A DNA stretch of 64,000 nucleotides from NCBI GenBank assembly GCA_036389335.1, contig DASVQC010000035.1:49824-113823 (forward strand), read 5' to 3'. Source of the stretch: JAIVGV01 sp036389335 (GTDB taxonomy: Bacteria > Acidobacteriota > Blastocatellia > Pyrinomonadales > Pyrinomonadaceae). Of this stretch, positions 51,495-59,751 are shown piece after piece (position 1 is the first letter of the stretch; each line of letters begins with the position of its first letter). Both the position numbers and the translations under genes were made by a program. The notes below the pieces were generated by a model, which was not told where the DNA came from, did no database searches, and saw only the letters and a list, made by a program, of their open reading frames with translations.

Positions 51495-52052
51495 TCAGTA
51501 GCCGCCGTAATCCATCTGCCGCCGAATCTTCTCCCTCGCCTCCGCCCCGGCGAGCCTGCCGCAAAGGTGAAGGCCGAGATCAATCGCGGCGGTCACGCCG
51601 CCCGCCGTCACCACGTCGCCCTCGTCGACGACCCTCTCCTCCGACACCTCGCAATACTTCTCCAGCTCGGCGCGCGCCGTCGGGTGCGTCGCCGCCCTCC
51701 TGCCTTTCAAGAAACCCGCCGCGCCGAGGAGGAGCGTCCCCGTGCAGACCGACGCCTTCAGCCCGCACCCCGCGGCGGTGCGCAGCCAGCCGACGAACTG
51801 CTCGTCCGTCATCAGCTCGCGCGTGCCGTAGCCGCCGGGGACGACGACGAGGTCGTAGTCGCCGAGCGACTCGCCCACCCGCGTCGCGCGGAAACTGAGG
51901 CCGTTCGGGTCGCGCACTTCCCGCGCGAGCGCGCACACGTCCCATTCGAGGTCGGGGCGGAAGAGCATCCCGCGCAGACGCGTGACGGGATCGTAGACGC
52001 CGACGAAGTCGAGCGCCGTCATGCGTTCGAAGACGACGAAGCCGACGCGCAT
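51495..52052 (-). CDS. DJ-1/PfpI family protein
   Basis: 185 aa. VVFERMTALDFVGVYDPV at the N-terminus and the nucleophile elbow ASVCTGTLLLG with Cys103 define the DJ-1/PfpI (ThiJ) superfamily. The sequence AGFLKGRRAATHPTA is typical of the isonitrile-hydratase/AraC-ligand-domain branch. The function could be glyoxalase/hydratase or a chaperone-like role; not decidable here. The gene lies 13 nt after E1alpha and 3 nt before the 68-aa gene, so it is co-transcribed with the dehydrogenase. Confidence 0.88.
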   Translation of the reverse strand: MRVGFVVFERMTALDFVGVYDPVTRLRGMLFRPDLEWDVCALAREVRDPNGLSFRATRVGESLGDYDLVVVPGGYGTRELMTDEQFVGWLRTAAGCGLKASVCTGTLLLGAAGFLKGRRAATHPTARAELEKYCEVSEERVVDEGDVVTAGGVTAAIDLGLHLCGRLAGAEAREKIRRQMDYGGY

Positions 52053-52065
52053 CGCCCCCGCCCCT

Positions 52066-53241
52066 CTACTCGTCGCGCCCGAAGACCTTCGGGCGGAATG
52101 CCGGGGGCACGCGCGAGTTGTCGAAGACGTTGTAGGCGGCGCGCTCCGCGTCCGGCATCGGCGACGATTCCGCCCACGCCGCGTCCTCGTCGACCTCGCG
52201 CCGCACGTCGGCGGCGATCTCGTCGAGCTTCTCCGGCGTCGCGATCTTCTGCGCGACGAGGTGGCGCGCGAAGCGATCCACCGGGTCGCGCTTCTCCCAG
52301 AAGTCCAGCTCGCCCGCGGGCAGGTAGCGCTGGTCGTCGTGCTCGGCGTGCCCGCGGCGGCGGTAGGTCTTCGCCTCGATGAGCACCGCGCCGCCCCCGC
52401 CGCGCGCGAACTCGACCGCCTCTCTCGTCACCTCGTAGCACTCCACCACGTCGTTGCCGTCCACGATGTAGCCGGGGATGTTGTACCCGGCGGCCTTGTC
52501 GGCGAGGTTCTCGACCGCGGTCTGAAGGCGCGTCGGCGTCGAGTAGGCGTACCAGTTGTATTCCGCGACGACGACGAGCGGGAGCTTTTGCACGGCGGCG
52601 AAGTTCAGCCCCTCGTGGAACGCGCCGGTGCTCATCCCGCCGTCGCCGATGTAGGCGACGGCGACCGTGTCGAGTCGGCGCATCCGCGCGCCGAGCGCGA
52701 TGCCGGTCATGACGGGGATCATGTCGCCGAGGTGCGAGATGGGGCCGATGAAGCCGCGCGCGATGTCGCCGAAGTGGATGTTGAGGTCGCGCCCCTCCGA
52801 CGGCCCCCACGCCTTCGCCATGTACTGCGCGAAAATTTCCCGCGGGCGGATGCCCTTGACGAGCACCGCGCCGAGATCGCGTATGAGCGGCGCGATGAAG
52901 TCCGTCTCTTTGAGCGCGTAAGCCGAGCCCACGGCGGTCGCCTCCTGCCCCAGCGAGCGGAAGACCCCGCCGACGACCTTCGTCTGCCGGTAGAGCGCGA
53001 CCAGTTTCTCCTCGACCACGCGCGTCAGCAGCAGATAGCGGTACAGCTCAAGCATCTGCTCGGTCGTGAGCGTCGTCTCCGCGCGGCACGCCGCGTCCTC
53101 CGCCGGGAGCCGGTAGCTCCCGGAGACGTTCGGCAGCTTACTCGCGCCGTCCGGCCCCGCGCCGTTCCCGCCCGCGCGCTTCGCGCCTTCCGCCTGCGCC
53201 TTCGACGCCCCGCGCGTGAGTTTAGATTTCGTCTGGGACAT
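52066..53241 (-). CDS. 2-oxo-acid dehydrogenase E1 component, alpha subunit
   Basis: 391 aa. The thiamine-diphosphate motif runs from AYIGDGGMSTGAFHEGLNFA to VVVAEYNWYAYS (GDG...N). GVFRSLGQEATAVGSAYAL and the phosphorylation-loop-like RRRGHAEHDDQRY fit the branched-chain/pyruvate E1alpha family. The first ~40 residues are basic and disordered. It forms a heterotetramer with E1beta (50212-51240). It lies downstream of lpd across a 'gttagc' repeat cluster. Confidence 0.93.
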   Translation of the reverse strand: MSQTKSKLTRGASKAQAEGAKRAGGNGAGPDGASKLPNVSGSYRLPAEDAACRAETTLTTEQMLELYRYLLLTRVVEEKLVALYRQTKVVGGVFRSLGQEATAVGSAYALKETDFIAPLIRDLGAVLVKGIRPREIFAQYMAKAWGPSEGRDLNIHFGDIARGFIGPISHLGDMIPVMTGIALGARMRRLDTVAVAYIGDGGMSTGAFHEGLNFAAVQKLPLVVVAEYNWYAYSTPTRLQTAVENLADKAAGYNIPGYIVDGNDVVECYEVTREAVEFARGGGGAVLIEAKTYRRRGHAEHDDQRYLPAGELDFWEKRDPVDRFARHLVAQKIATPEKLDEIAADVRREVDEDAAWAESSPMPDAERAAYNVFDNSRVPPAFRPKVFGRDE

Positions 53242-53245
53242 AAAG

Positions 53246-53331
53246 AAGCTGTTAGCTGTTAGCTGTTAGCTGTTAGTTATACGACCAGATTTTGTTCCGG
53301 CTAATAGCTAACGGCTAACAGCTAACCGCTC
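53246..53331. repeat. Short-repeat cluster, 'gttagc' family
   Basis: AGCTGTTAGCTGTTAGC copies (53248-53276) and inverse CTAATAGCTAACGGCTAACA (53301-53320) make a hairpin that fills the lpd-E1alpha space almost completely, ending 2-3 nt from the lpd stop. Confidence 0.8.
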
Positions 53332-53333
53332 TC

Positions 53334-54737
53334 TCAGAAGTGGATCGTCAGATCGTGGACGCCCTCGGCGGCTTCCATGACGGACTCGGAGACGGTCGGG
53401 TGCGCGTGAATGGTGCGCCCCAACTCTTCCGCCGTCGATTCGAGGTGCATCGCGACGATGCACTCGTGGATGATCTCGGTGGCGTGTGGGCCGATGACGT
53501 GCGCGCCTAAGATTTCGTCGTACTTTTTGTCGGCGACGATCTTGACGAAGCCCTCTTCCTCGCCGAGGATGCGCGCCTTGCCCGAAGCCGAGAAGGGGAA
53601 CTTGCCGACCTTCACGTCGTAGCCCTCCTCGCGCGCCTTCGCCTCGGTCAAGCCGACGGAGGCGACCTCCGGATCGCAGTAGGTGCACGAGGGCACTTGC
53701 CGCATGTTGATCGGGTGCGGCTTCTGGCCGGCGATCTGCTCGACGACGAGGATGCCCTCCTTCGACGCGAGGTGCGCGAGCCACGGCGTCGGGATCACGT
53801 CGCCGATGGCGAACACGCCCGGCTCGCCCGTCCGGCAGAACTCGTCGACTTGGACGCTCCCGCGCTCGACCTTGATCTTCGTGCCCTCGATGCCGAGCCC
53901 TTCGAGGTACGGCATCCGCCCGACGGCGACCAAGAGCATCTCGGCTTCGAGCGACACGTCTTTGCCCCCGGCGTCCTTGCCGGTGACCTTGACGCCCGCG
54001 TCGGTCTTCTCCACCTTCTCCAGCTTCGTGCCCGTGAGCGCCGTGATCTTGCGCTTGCGGAAAGCCTTCTCGATCTCTTTGGACACCTCCTCGTCTTCGA
54101 GCGGCATCATGCGCGGCATCAGCTCGACGATGGTCGTCTGCGCGCCGAAGCGCGAGTAGATCGACGCGAACTCGACGCCGACCGCGCCCGACCCCATCAC
54201 GACGAGGGACTTCGGCACGTCCTTGAGTTCGAGGATGTGATCGCTGTTGACGATCTTCACGCCGTCGGTCTCGAAGCCGGGGATGGGCCGCACGACCGAG
54301 CCCGTCGCGATGATGATGTTCTTCGTCTCAATCGTCTGCTTCGCGCCGTCCGCGCCCGTGACCTCGACCTTCCCCGGCAGCGCGAGCTTGCCCGTCCCGT
54401 TGAAGACCGTGACCTTGTTCTTCTTCATCAGGAAGGAGACGCCCGCCGCGTTCTTCGTCACGATCTTGTCTTTGCGCTTCTGCACGTCGGCGAAGGCGAG
54501 CTGGATGTCCGAAGCCTTCACGCCGAAGTCAGCCGCGTGCTGCGTCTGCTCGTAGACGTGCGCCGACATCAGGAGCTGCTTGGTCGGGATGCAGCCGCGC
54601 AGGCCGCAGGTTCCGCCGAGCCGCTTGTCCTTCTCGATGATCGCCACTTTGAGGCCGAGCTGCGCGCCGCGGATCGCCGCGACGTAGCCGCCGGGCCCCG
54701 CGCCGATGATCGTCACGTCAAACTGTTCTGTCGCCAA
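53334..54737 (-). CDS. lpdA: Dihydrolipoyl dehydrogenase (E3)
   Basis: 467 aa from a TTG start with GGGAGAG about 6 nt upstream. FAD site VTIIGAGPGGYVAAIRGA; redox-active disulfide in GGTCGLRGCIPTK (CX4C); NAD site VVMGSGAVGVEFASIYSRFG; second FAD motif VFAIGDV; catalytic His in TIHAHPTVSES. It reoxidises dihydrolipoyl groups on E2 with NAD+. It is the first gene of the minus-strand E3-E1alpha-DJ-1-68aa-E1beta-E2 series. Confidence 0.95.
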   Translation of the reverse strand: MATEQFDVTIIGAGPGGYVAAIRGAQLGLKVAIIEKDKRLGGTCGLRGCIPTKQLLMSAHVYEQTQHAADFGVKASDIQLAFADVQKRKDKIVTKNAAGVSFLMKKNKVTVFNGTGKLALPGKVEVTGADGAKQTIETKNIIIATGSVVRPIPGFETDGVKIVNSDHILELKDVPKSLVVMGSGAVGVEFASIYSRFGAQTTIVELMPRMMPLEDEEVSKEIEKAFRKRKITALTGTKLEKVEKTDAGVKVTGKDAGGKDVSLEAEMLLVAVGRMPYLEGLGIEGTKIKVERGSVQVDEFCRTGEPGVFAIGDVIPTPWLAHLASKEGILVVEQIAGQKPHPINMRQVPSCTYCDPEVASVGLTEAKAREEGYDVKVGKFPFSASGKARILGEEEGFVKIVADKKYDEILGAHVIGPHATEIIHECIVAMHLESTAEELGRTIHAHPTVSESVMEAAEGVHDLTIHF

Positions 54738-55035
54738 GTTTCACTCTCCCGCGCGGACGACCGTGCCGCGACCAGCGCGTCGCGTCGCCCCGAATCCTTC
54801 GGTCAGCATTTTGGGTGGTGTTGCAAAGCGTGATTATAATGGTTCTCAAGTTTTTTTTCATCCGGCGGCGGGAGAGAGTGGTGTCCTAATTTGATTTTCC
54901 TCCGTGCGCCCTCCGTGAACTCCGTGACTCCGTGGTGGGGTAAGAGACTTAAGCACTCACCACGGAGACACAGAGATCACGGAGGACGCACGGAGAAATC
55001 CCGAAACTAGGACACTACCCGGGAGAGACGAAAAG
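54738..55035. other. Gap between divergent lpd and rhodanese genes
   Basis: No gene. It holds the MITE-like repeat at 54881-55015. GATTATAATGG (54831-54841) with a T-rich run just after is the only promoter-like AT-rich segment. Confidence 0.5.
54881..55015. repeat. 135-bp MITE-like repeat, 'caccacggag' family with terminal inverted repeats
   Basis: GTGTCCTAATTT at the left end and AAACTAGGACAC at the right are inverse complements except for one base. The interior is the palindromic CTCCGTG...CACGGAG unit. A second copy at 62058-62194 is closely similar over its full length, including TAAGAGACTTAAGCA and GAAATCCCGAAACTAGGAC. Confidence 0.8.
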
Positions 55036-55407
55036 ATGCAGCACTCCGCGGGCTTCCTCACACTGGTCGAAGACGCCAAGACGCGCGTCCGCGAGCTCTC
55101 GGTCGAAGAGACGCTCGCGCGCCTGAAATCCGCCCCCGCCGCCCGGCTCATAGACGTGCGCGAGGACGACGAGTGGCGCAAGGGCCACGCGGCGGGCGCA
55201 GAGCACCTCGGGCGCGGCGTCATCGAGCGCGACGTGGAGCAGGCACACCCCGACAAGGGCGCGGAGCTGATCCTCTACTGCGGCGGCGGCTTCCGCTCCG
55301 CCCTCGCCGCAGACAACCTCCAACGCATGGGATACCGCGAAGTCTATTCGATGGCCGGCGGCTGGAAGGCGTGGCAGGACGCGGGCGCACCCGTCGAGGG
55401 CGAGTAG
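55036..55407 (+). CDS. Single-domain rhodanese-like protein
   Basis: 123 aa. ARLIDVREDDEWRKGHAAGAEHLGRGVIERDVE and the active-site loop YCGGGFRS with Cys82 are typical of single-domain rhodaneses, which carry persulfide sulfur. YSMAGGWKAWQDAGAPVE closes the domain. No signal peptide. A GGGAGAG lies about 12 nt before the ATG. It is next to lpd but divergent; a link with lipoate or sulfur supply is speculative. Confidence 0.92.
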   Translation: MQHSAGFLTLVEDAKTRVRELSVEETLARLKSAPAARLIDVREDDEWRKGHAAGAEHLGRGVIERDVEQAHPDKGAELILYCGGGFRSALAADNLQRMGYREVYSMAGGWKAWQDAGAPVEGE

Positions 55408-55565
55408 CGATTAGCTATTAGCGATTAGCTGTTAGCTGTTAGCCAAATCGCTGTTAGCTGTTAGCTGTTAGCTGTCGGCCAAACCAAAAACGTCTGAGAG
55501 CTTTCGGCTAACAGCCGATAGCGGCTTGGCTAATAGCTAACAGCTAACAGCTAACAGCTAACAGC
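55408..55565. repeat. Long short-repeat cluster, 'gttagc' family
   Basis: Direct copies GATTAGCTGTTAGCTGTTAGC (about 55414-55475) face inverse copies GCTAATAGCTAACAGCTAAC (about 55527-55565), the largest hairpin of this family here. The stop codon of the converging membrane protein (55558-55560) lies inside the right arm. Confidence 0.85.
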
Positions 55566-57456
55566 GACGCTTCCGCATGAGGACGACGAAAGCCGTCTGT
55601 CCCTCGCCCGCGGACTCTAGCCGCCTCGCCTCCTCGTAGCCGCGCGCGCGCAGAATTTTCAACACGGGGATATCCGCTCCGCGCCGCGCCGCGCCGCGCA
55701 GGGCGATCCAGAAGTGTTCCTCGCGCATCGCCGCCTCGACCGTCTCGACCGAAACTTCTCCGAAGCCGCGCGGCAGGAAGAACGCGCGGTCGTCGAGGAC
55801 GCCCGGCGCGTCGCGCACGACGGCGACCCGTAGATTCCCCGCGCCGCCCGCGCGCAGCGCGTACCAGAGTTGGTACGCGATCAAATCCTCGAAGGCGTAA
55901 ATCTTGACGGGGCCGCCCGCGCCGCGCGCCGCGCCGTCCGCGCGGGCCGCGCCATCCGTCGCCGCGCCCGCCTGCTCTTCGCGCGCGGCCTGCCGTGCGA
56001 GCGGCTCCCACGCGCACCAGACGGGGACGGGCGCGCGCCTCGCGACGGCGACCACGCACGCGAGCGCGAGCCAGCAGCCGAGCAGGAGCTTGAGCGTGAC
56101 GGAGAGCCAGCGCGGGCGCAGACTTTCGAGCGCGTGCGCCGCGAGCAACAGGTACGCGGGCGCGACCACGATCAGGTGGCGCGCGCCCCACACCGACTGC
56201 GGCAACACCTGCGCCAGCACGAACGCGACGAGCGCGGGCGCGAACGCGAAGAAGGACAGGAACACGACCGCGCCGCCCCCGACGTGTGCACGCCCCGCGC
56301 CGCCCCCTGCGTGCGCGCGCCCCGCCCCGCGTCCGGAGTCCACGTCGCCCACACCCGCGCGCCGCGCGTCGCCGCCGTCCGCGCTCACGCCCCGCGCGTC
56401 TTCGTCGTCCGCACCCGCACGCCGCGCGTCGTCGCTGTCGTCGCCCGCGCGCCGCGCGACCGGTGCGCCGTCCAAGCCCGCGCGTCGGGCGTCAGTCGTG
56501 TCGCCCTCGCCCGCGCGTCGCGTGAGGGCGCGCCAAAAGAGCGCGGCGAGCGGCGGCGCGAAGACGACGAGGGCGAGCGCGACATCGACGCCGAGCACCG
56601 TGGGCTCGTTCGACTGCTGCCGCGCGCGGAAGGGCTCGTGCAGCGCGAGGTACGGCTCGAAGAGTTCGCGCAAGGCGGGCCGCGCGGCCCACCCCAGATT
56701 CTGCTCGAAGCCGCCGCCCGCCCCCGACGACAACGCACGCCACACCGCCCACGCCCACGGCGCAAAGCACACGGCGAGCGCGACCGCAGACGCCGCGAGC
56801 AGTCTCAACCTCGCGCGCACGAAGATCGCGGCGTACACGACTTCGAGCGCGACGACGAGCCACCCGAAGTAGTGCGTGTAGACGAGCAGCAGGTTCGCGA
56901 CGAACAGCACGAAGGCGTCGCGCCGCGCGCCCGCCGCAGAATTGCAGTAGCGCGCGAACAACCACAGCGAGCACGCCGCGAACAGCAGCAGCAGGCCATA
57001 CATCCTTAGCTCCTGCGCGTACTTGACGAGCGTCCCGCTCACCGCCGCGAGCAGGAGCGCGAGCGCGAGCGTGCGCGCCCCCAATCGCAGCTCCCGCGCC
57101 AGCCACGCGACTGGCAGGATAGCCAGCGACGACGTCACGACCGGCAGTAGCCGCAGCCACCACACCGACCCCGCCCCGCCCGCGCCCGCCCACACCTTCA
57201 ACACCCCGTAGAACAGCGGCGGGTGAATCAGATCGAGCGCCACGAACCTCAACATCCCGCCCCACCCCTGCCACGCCGCCGCGTGCACCCCGAAAATCTC
57301 GTCGAACCACAAACACGTCGCCCCCAACCGCCACACACGCGCCCCCACGTAGAGCGCGCACACCAGCACAAGCAACGCGAGATCGCCGCCGCGCCACGCC
57401 GCGCCGTCCGACGCAGTTGACTTAATTTGCCGTGCTGCCTTGTCCGCAATTTTCAT
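55558..57456 (-). CDS. GT39-like membrane glycosyltransferase with a low-complexity insert
   Basis: 632 aa from the ATG at 57456 (GTG at 57459 also in frame). About ten membrane helices. The first loop has CLWFDEIFGVHAA and LIHPPLFYGVLKVW, the Asp-Glu and HPP-type motifs of the GT39/ArnT-like (PMT_2) family that uses polyprenyl-phosphate sugars. A charged repeat-like insert (~310-400; DARRAG, DARGVSADGGDARRAGVGD, GRGAGRAHAGGGAGRAH) interrupts the membrane part. The C-terminal ~150 residues are soluble (KIYAFEDLIAYQLWYALRAGG). Function: probably envelope glycan or lipid glycosylation. Confidence 0.75.
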   Translation of the reverse strand: MKIADKAARQIKSTASDGAAWRGGDLALLVLVCALYVGARVWRLGATCLWFDEIFGVHAAAWQGWGGMLRFVALDLIHPPLFYGVLKVWAGAGGAGSVWWLRLLPVVTSSLAILPVAWLARELRLGARTLALALLLAAVSGTLVKYAQELRMYGLLLLFAACSLWLFARYCNSAAGARRDAFVLFVANLLLVYTHYFGWLVVALEVVYAAIFVRARLRLLAASAVALAVCFAPWAWAVWRALSSGAGGGFEQNLGWAARPALRELFEPYLALHEPFRARQQSNEPTVLGVDVALALVVFAPPLAALFWRALTRRAGEGDTTDARRAGLDGAPVARRAGDDSDDARRAGADDEDARGVSADGGDARRAGVGDVDSGRGAGRAHAGGGAGRAHVGGGAVVFLSFFAFAPALVAFVLAQVLPQSVWGARHLIVVAPAYLLLAAHALESLRPRWLSVTLKLLLGCWLALACVVAVARRAPVPVWCAWEPLARQAAREEQAGAATDGAARADGAARGAGGPVKIYAFEDLIAYQLWYALRAGGAGNLRVAVVRDAPGVLDDRAFFLPRGFGEVSVETVEAAMREEHFWIALRGAARRGADIPVLKILRARGYEEARRLESAGEGQTAFVVLMRKRRC

Positions 57457-57575
57457 CACGCTTGAATGGTTCTGTTTCGCTGACTATGTAATACCTCTCT
57501 CAAAGCCGGAACTCCAATGTTTTGCCTGCAAGTAATGTTATATTGCTCGCCGCCCGGAAGGAGTTTCGCAGGCGC

Positions 57576-57944
57576 ATGAACCCTCAACCTCCCAACGCAG
57601 TAGAAGTTTTCTACTCCTACTCACACAAGGACGAAGAACTGCGCGATCAGCTACAGAATCACCTCTCCATGTTGAAACACGAGGGCGTGATTAAGAGCTG
57701 GCATGACCGAGGGATCATCGCGGGGCAGGAATGGGACGGAAAGATAGATGAGCATCTAAACTTCGCCGACATTATCTTGCTTTTGATCAGCGCAGACTTT
57801 CTCGCCCGATCTGAAGGTCAAGACGTTTGTTCAGCCATGAGGCAGAGAAGCGCCCGGTGGGCGTGTGGCCACCGGGCGCTCCGTGTGACGCCGCAGTCAA
57901 GGTCTTATCTGCGACGGGCTACTGCGGTTGGACGGCGAGCGTGA
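57576..57944 (+). pseudogene. TIR-domain protein, truncated
   Basis: MNPQPPNAVEVFYSYSHKDE and LRDQLQNHLSMLKHEGVI, followed by SWHDRGIIAGQEWDGKIDEH and DIILLLISADFLA, are the first ~85 residues of a bacterial TIR protein. After about 57805 the homology stops: the expected alphaC/Glu region is missing and the frame runs into the terminator and 3' end of the converging 561-aa gene. It is therefore a broken TIR gene, probably deleted when the neighbouring module arrived. Confidence 0.75.
57849..57880 (-). terminator. Terminator hairpin of the 561-aa gene
   Basis: A 12-bp perfect stem (57849-57860 with 57869-57880), 8-nt loop, 39 nt past the stop of the minus-strand gene, followed on that strand by a TCTCTGCCTC stretch. 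It fits an intrinsic terminator, though the U-tract is poor. Confidence 0.6.
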
Positions 57945-59604
57945 CGCCGAAAATCAGCGGCACGTTCGAGGTCGAGGCAACTTTCGCGGTCATGCCCGAA
58001 CCGGACTGGCTCCAATTCAACTGCGTGCTGCCGCCGCTGCCGCCAATCTGGAACGGCCCCACCTGAATGCCGCCTGCGACCGACCACTGCTGGAAGAAGC
58101 TCTGGTAGGTGGACTGACTGACCGAGATCGAGATCGTCGGCTGGTAGCAGACAAGTAGCGCCGTCTTGAAGGCAGGTACGATGCCGCCCTGCCCGAACGC
58201 ATACCCGATGGAACCCGACTGCTGCGTCGCCGTGTAACCCGGAACGAAGGGGCCGTTGCTGAACGCGGTCGTGCCGGAGTACCACTTCGACGGCGTTATC
58301 GGGATGGTGTCCCACGCGGCGAAAGAGATTTCGCAACTGAGACTCGAATCCGAGTAGAACTGGTTGACCCGCTGCCACGAGCCGTTGGCGTAGACCGACC
58401 AGAACGCCCCGCCGACGCTGGCCGAGCCCCGCGCCCACGTTTTCGAGTAGTCGTATGCCGCCTGCGAGTTGCTGAACGAAACTGAGCCGCCGGTGCCGCC
58501 CCCGCCCTGCGCCTGAGTCACCCACTGCTGCGCCGATTCCGAGATACTCCACCCCGGCACGGGCGGGAAGCCGGAGAGTGTCGGATCGTTCAGTTTCGTG
58601 TAGTACGCCTGATTGCCGTAGTTGGTCAGTGCGTTAGCGATGTTTGGCGTCGTCTGTTGGTTCGCCAGTTGATTGACGACGGCCTGCGCCTGATTCATCT
58701 GGTTCGTCAGCGAGTTGATCTGGCTAGCGTAGCTGGAGCCGGCGGGCGTGCCGAGCCAATCGGTGTAGGACGGGTTGTTGTTGGTGACGGTCGAGTTGTA
58801 AACCGAGAGCGCCTGCGCCGCGACCGACTGCAAGTTCTGCGAAATCTGCGTGAGGTTGTTCTGCGCGCTGGCGATCTGCTGTTGGAGTGTGGGGTTGGTC
58901 GTGTTGAGCGCGATGATGTTGAGGAACTGCTGGTAAGCGTTATCGAACGTCGCCCCGGACGAGACGTAGGCGCCGACGGCGCTCCACTGCGGGATGGTGG
59001 CGCAGAAGTCGTACTGCGCGGCGCTGGTGAAGCCGAGGTTGTTGGTCGGCCAGTTCCAACTCATCATCGGGTAGATAAGTTGAAAGGTCTGCGGGCTCAG
59101 GCCGAGTGAGTTGATGAGTGCGCCGTAGAGAATGGCCCACGCCGTATCGTTCTGGCTGGCGGAGGGCGCGGCGGCGACGGCGGCGACGGCGGCGGGAGCC
59201 GGAGCCGCGAGCGCCTCGCGGACGGCATCGCTGCTGAGGTGGCTGCGGGAGCCGCCGGGGATGGTACGAGCAAGTTGGGTCATGATGGGTTGCTCCTTTA
59301 CGTTTTGGGCAATGGCGGTTGGTTGGTCGTCCTCGACGCCGACCTGCGCCATTTTGAAGTCGCTGGTCGGGCCGGAATGTATGCACTTCATCCCGCCGAA
59401 GTCGTATCGCTTCGCGCCGGCGTAGCCGCTCAGGGTGTAGAAGGCGCCTAGCTGCGGGAGGTCTGTTGGTGAGAAAGTGCCGCACGAGAAGACCTTGCTC
59501 CCCGTGTTGTAGGTGCCAGTGCCGCTGTTGAGGTGCCCGCCGCGCCCTGTGATCGGATAACAGGACACGTTCGTGTACTGGGCGTCAGGGTAGCCGTTAG
59601 CCAT
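57919..59604 (-). CDS. Unrecognised 561-aa protein (Gln/Asn/Ser-rich, beta-rich ends)
   Basis: Starts at the ATG at 59604 (AAGGAAA 7 nt upstream). No signal peptide. The N-terminal ~70 residues (CYPITGRGGHLNSGTGTYNTG, then FSCGTFSPTDLPQLGAFYTLS) look like a beta-domain. An Ala-rich helix follows, then a Gln/Asn-rich helical region (~230-330, LQQQIASAQNNLTQISQNLQ). The C-terminal ~200 residues are beta-rich and Trp/Ser/Gly-rich, ending PLIFGVTLAVQPQ. I know no family. It has its own terminator and a Crp/Fnr gene 147 bp upstream, which may control it. Confidence 0.75.
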   Translation of the reverse strand: MANGYPDAQYTNVSCYPITGRGGHLNSGTGTYNTGSKVFSCGTFSPTDLPQLGAFYTLSGYAGAKRYDFGGMKCIHSGPTSDFKMAQVGVEDDQPTAIAQNVKEQPIMTQLARTIPGGSRSHLSSDAVREALAAPAPAAVAAVAAAPSASQNDTAWAILYGALINSLGLSPQTFQLIYPMMSWNWPTNNLGFTSAAQYDFCATIPQWSAVGAYVSSGATFDNAYQQFLNIIALNTTNPTLQQQIASAQNNLTQISQNLQSVAAQALSVYNSTVTNNNPSYTDWLGTPAGSSYASQINSLTNQMNQAQAVVNQLANQQTTPNIANALTNYGNQAYYTKLNDPTLSGFPPVPGWSISESAQQWVTQAQGGGGTGGSVSFSNSQAAYDYSKTWARGSASVGGAFWSVYANGSWQRVNQFYSDSSLSCEISFAAWDTIPITPSKWYSGTTAFSNGPFVPGYTATQQSGSIGYAFGQGGIVPAFKTALLVCYQPTISISVSQSTYQSFFQQWSVAGGIQVGPFQIGGSGGSTQLNWSQSGSGMTAKVASTSNVPLIFGVTLAVQPQ

Positions 59605-59751
59605 AGTCGTTTTCCTTTCCAAGTTTGTATGCTGGTGAGTGGTCATGACGTGTTGAGGTTGTTCGGCGCGCGCAGAGTGTGGCTACACGGCGCGCGCCTG
59701 TCGGTCTAATATTGGACAGGGAGTGAGAAATTCGCCCGCGGGCGCGGCGGC

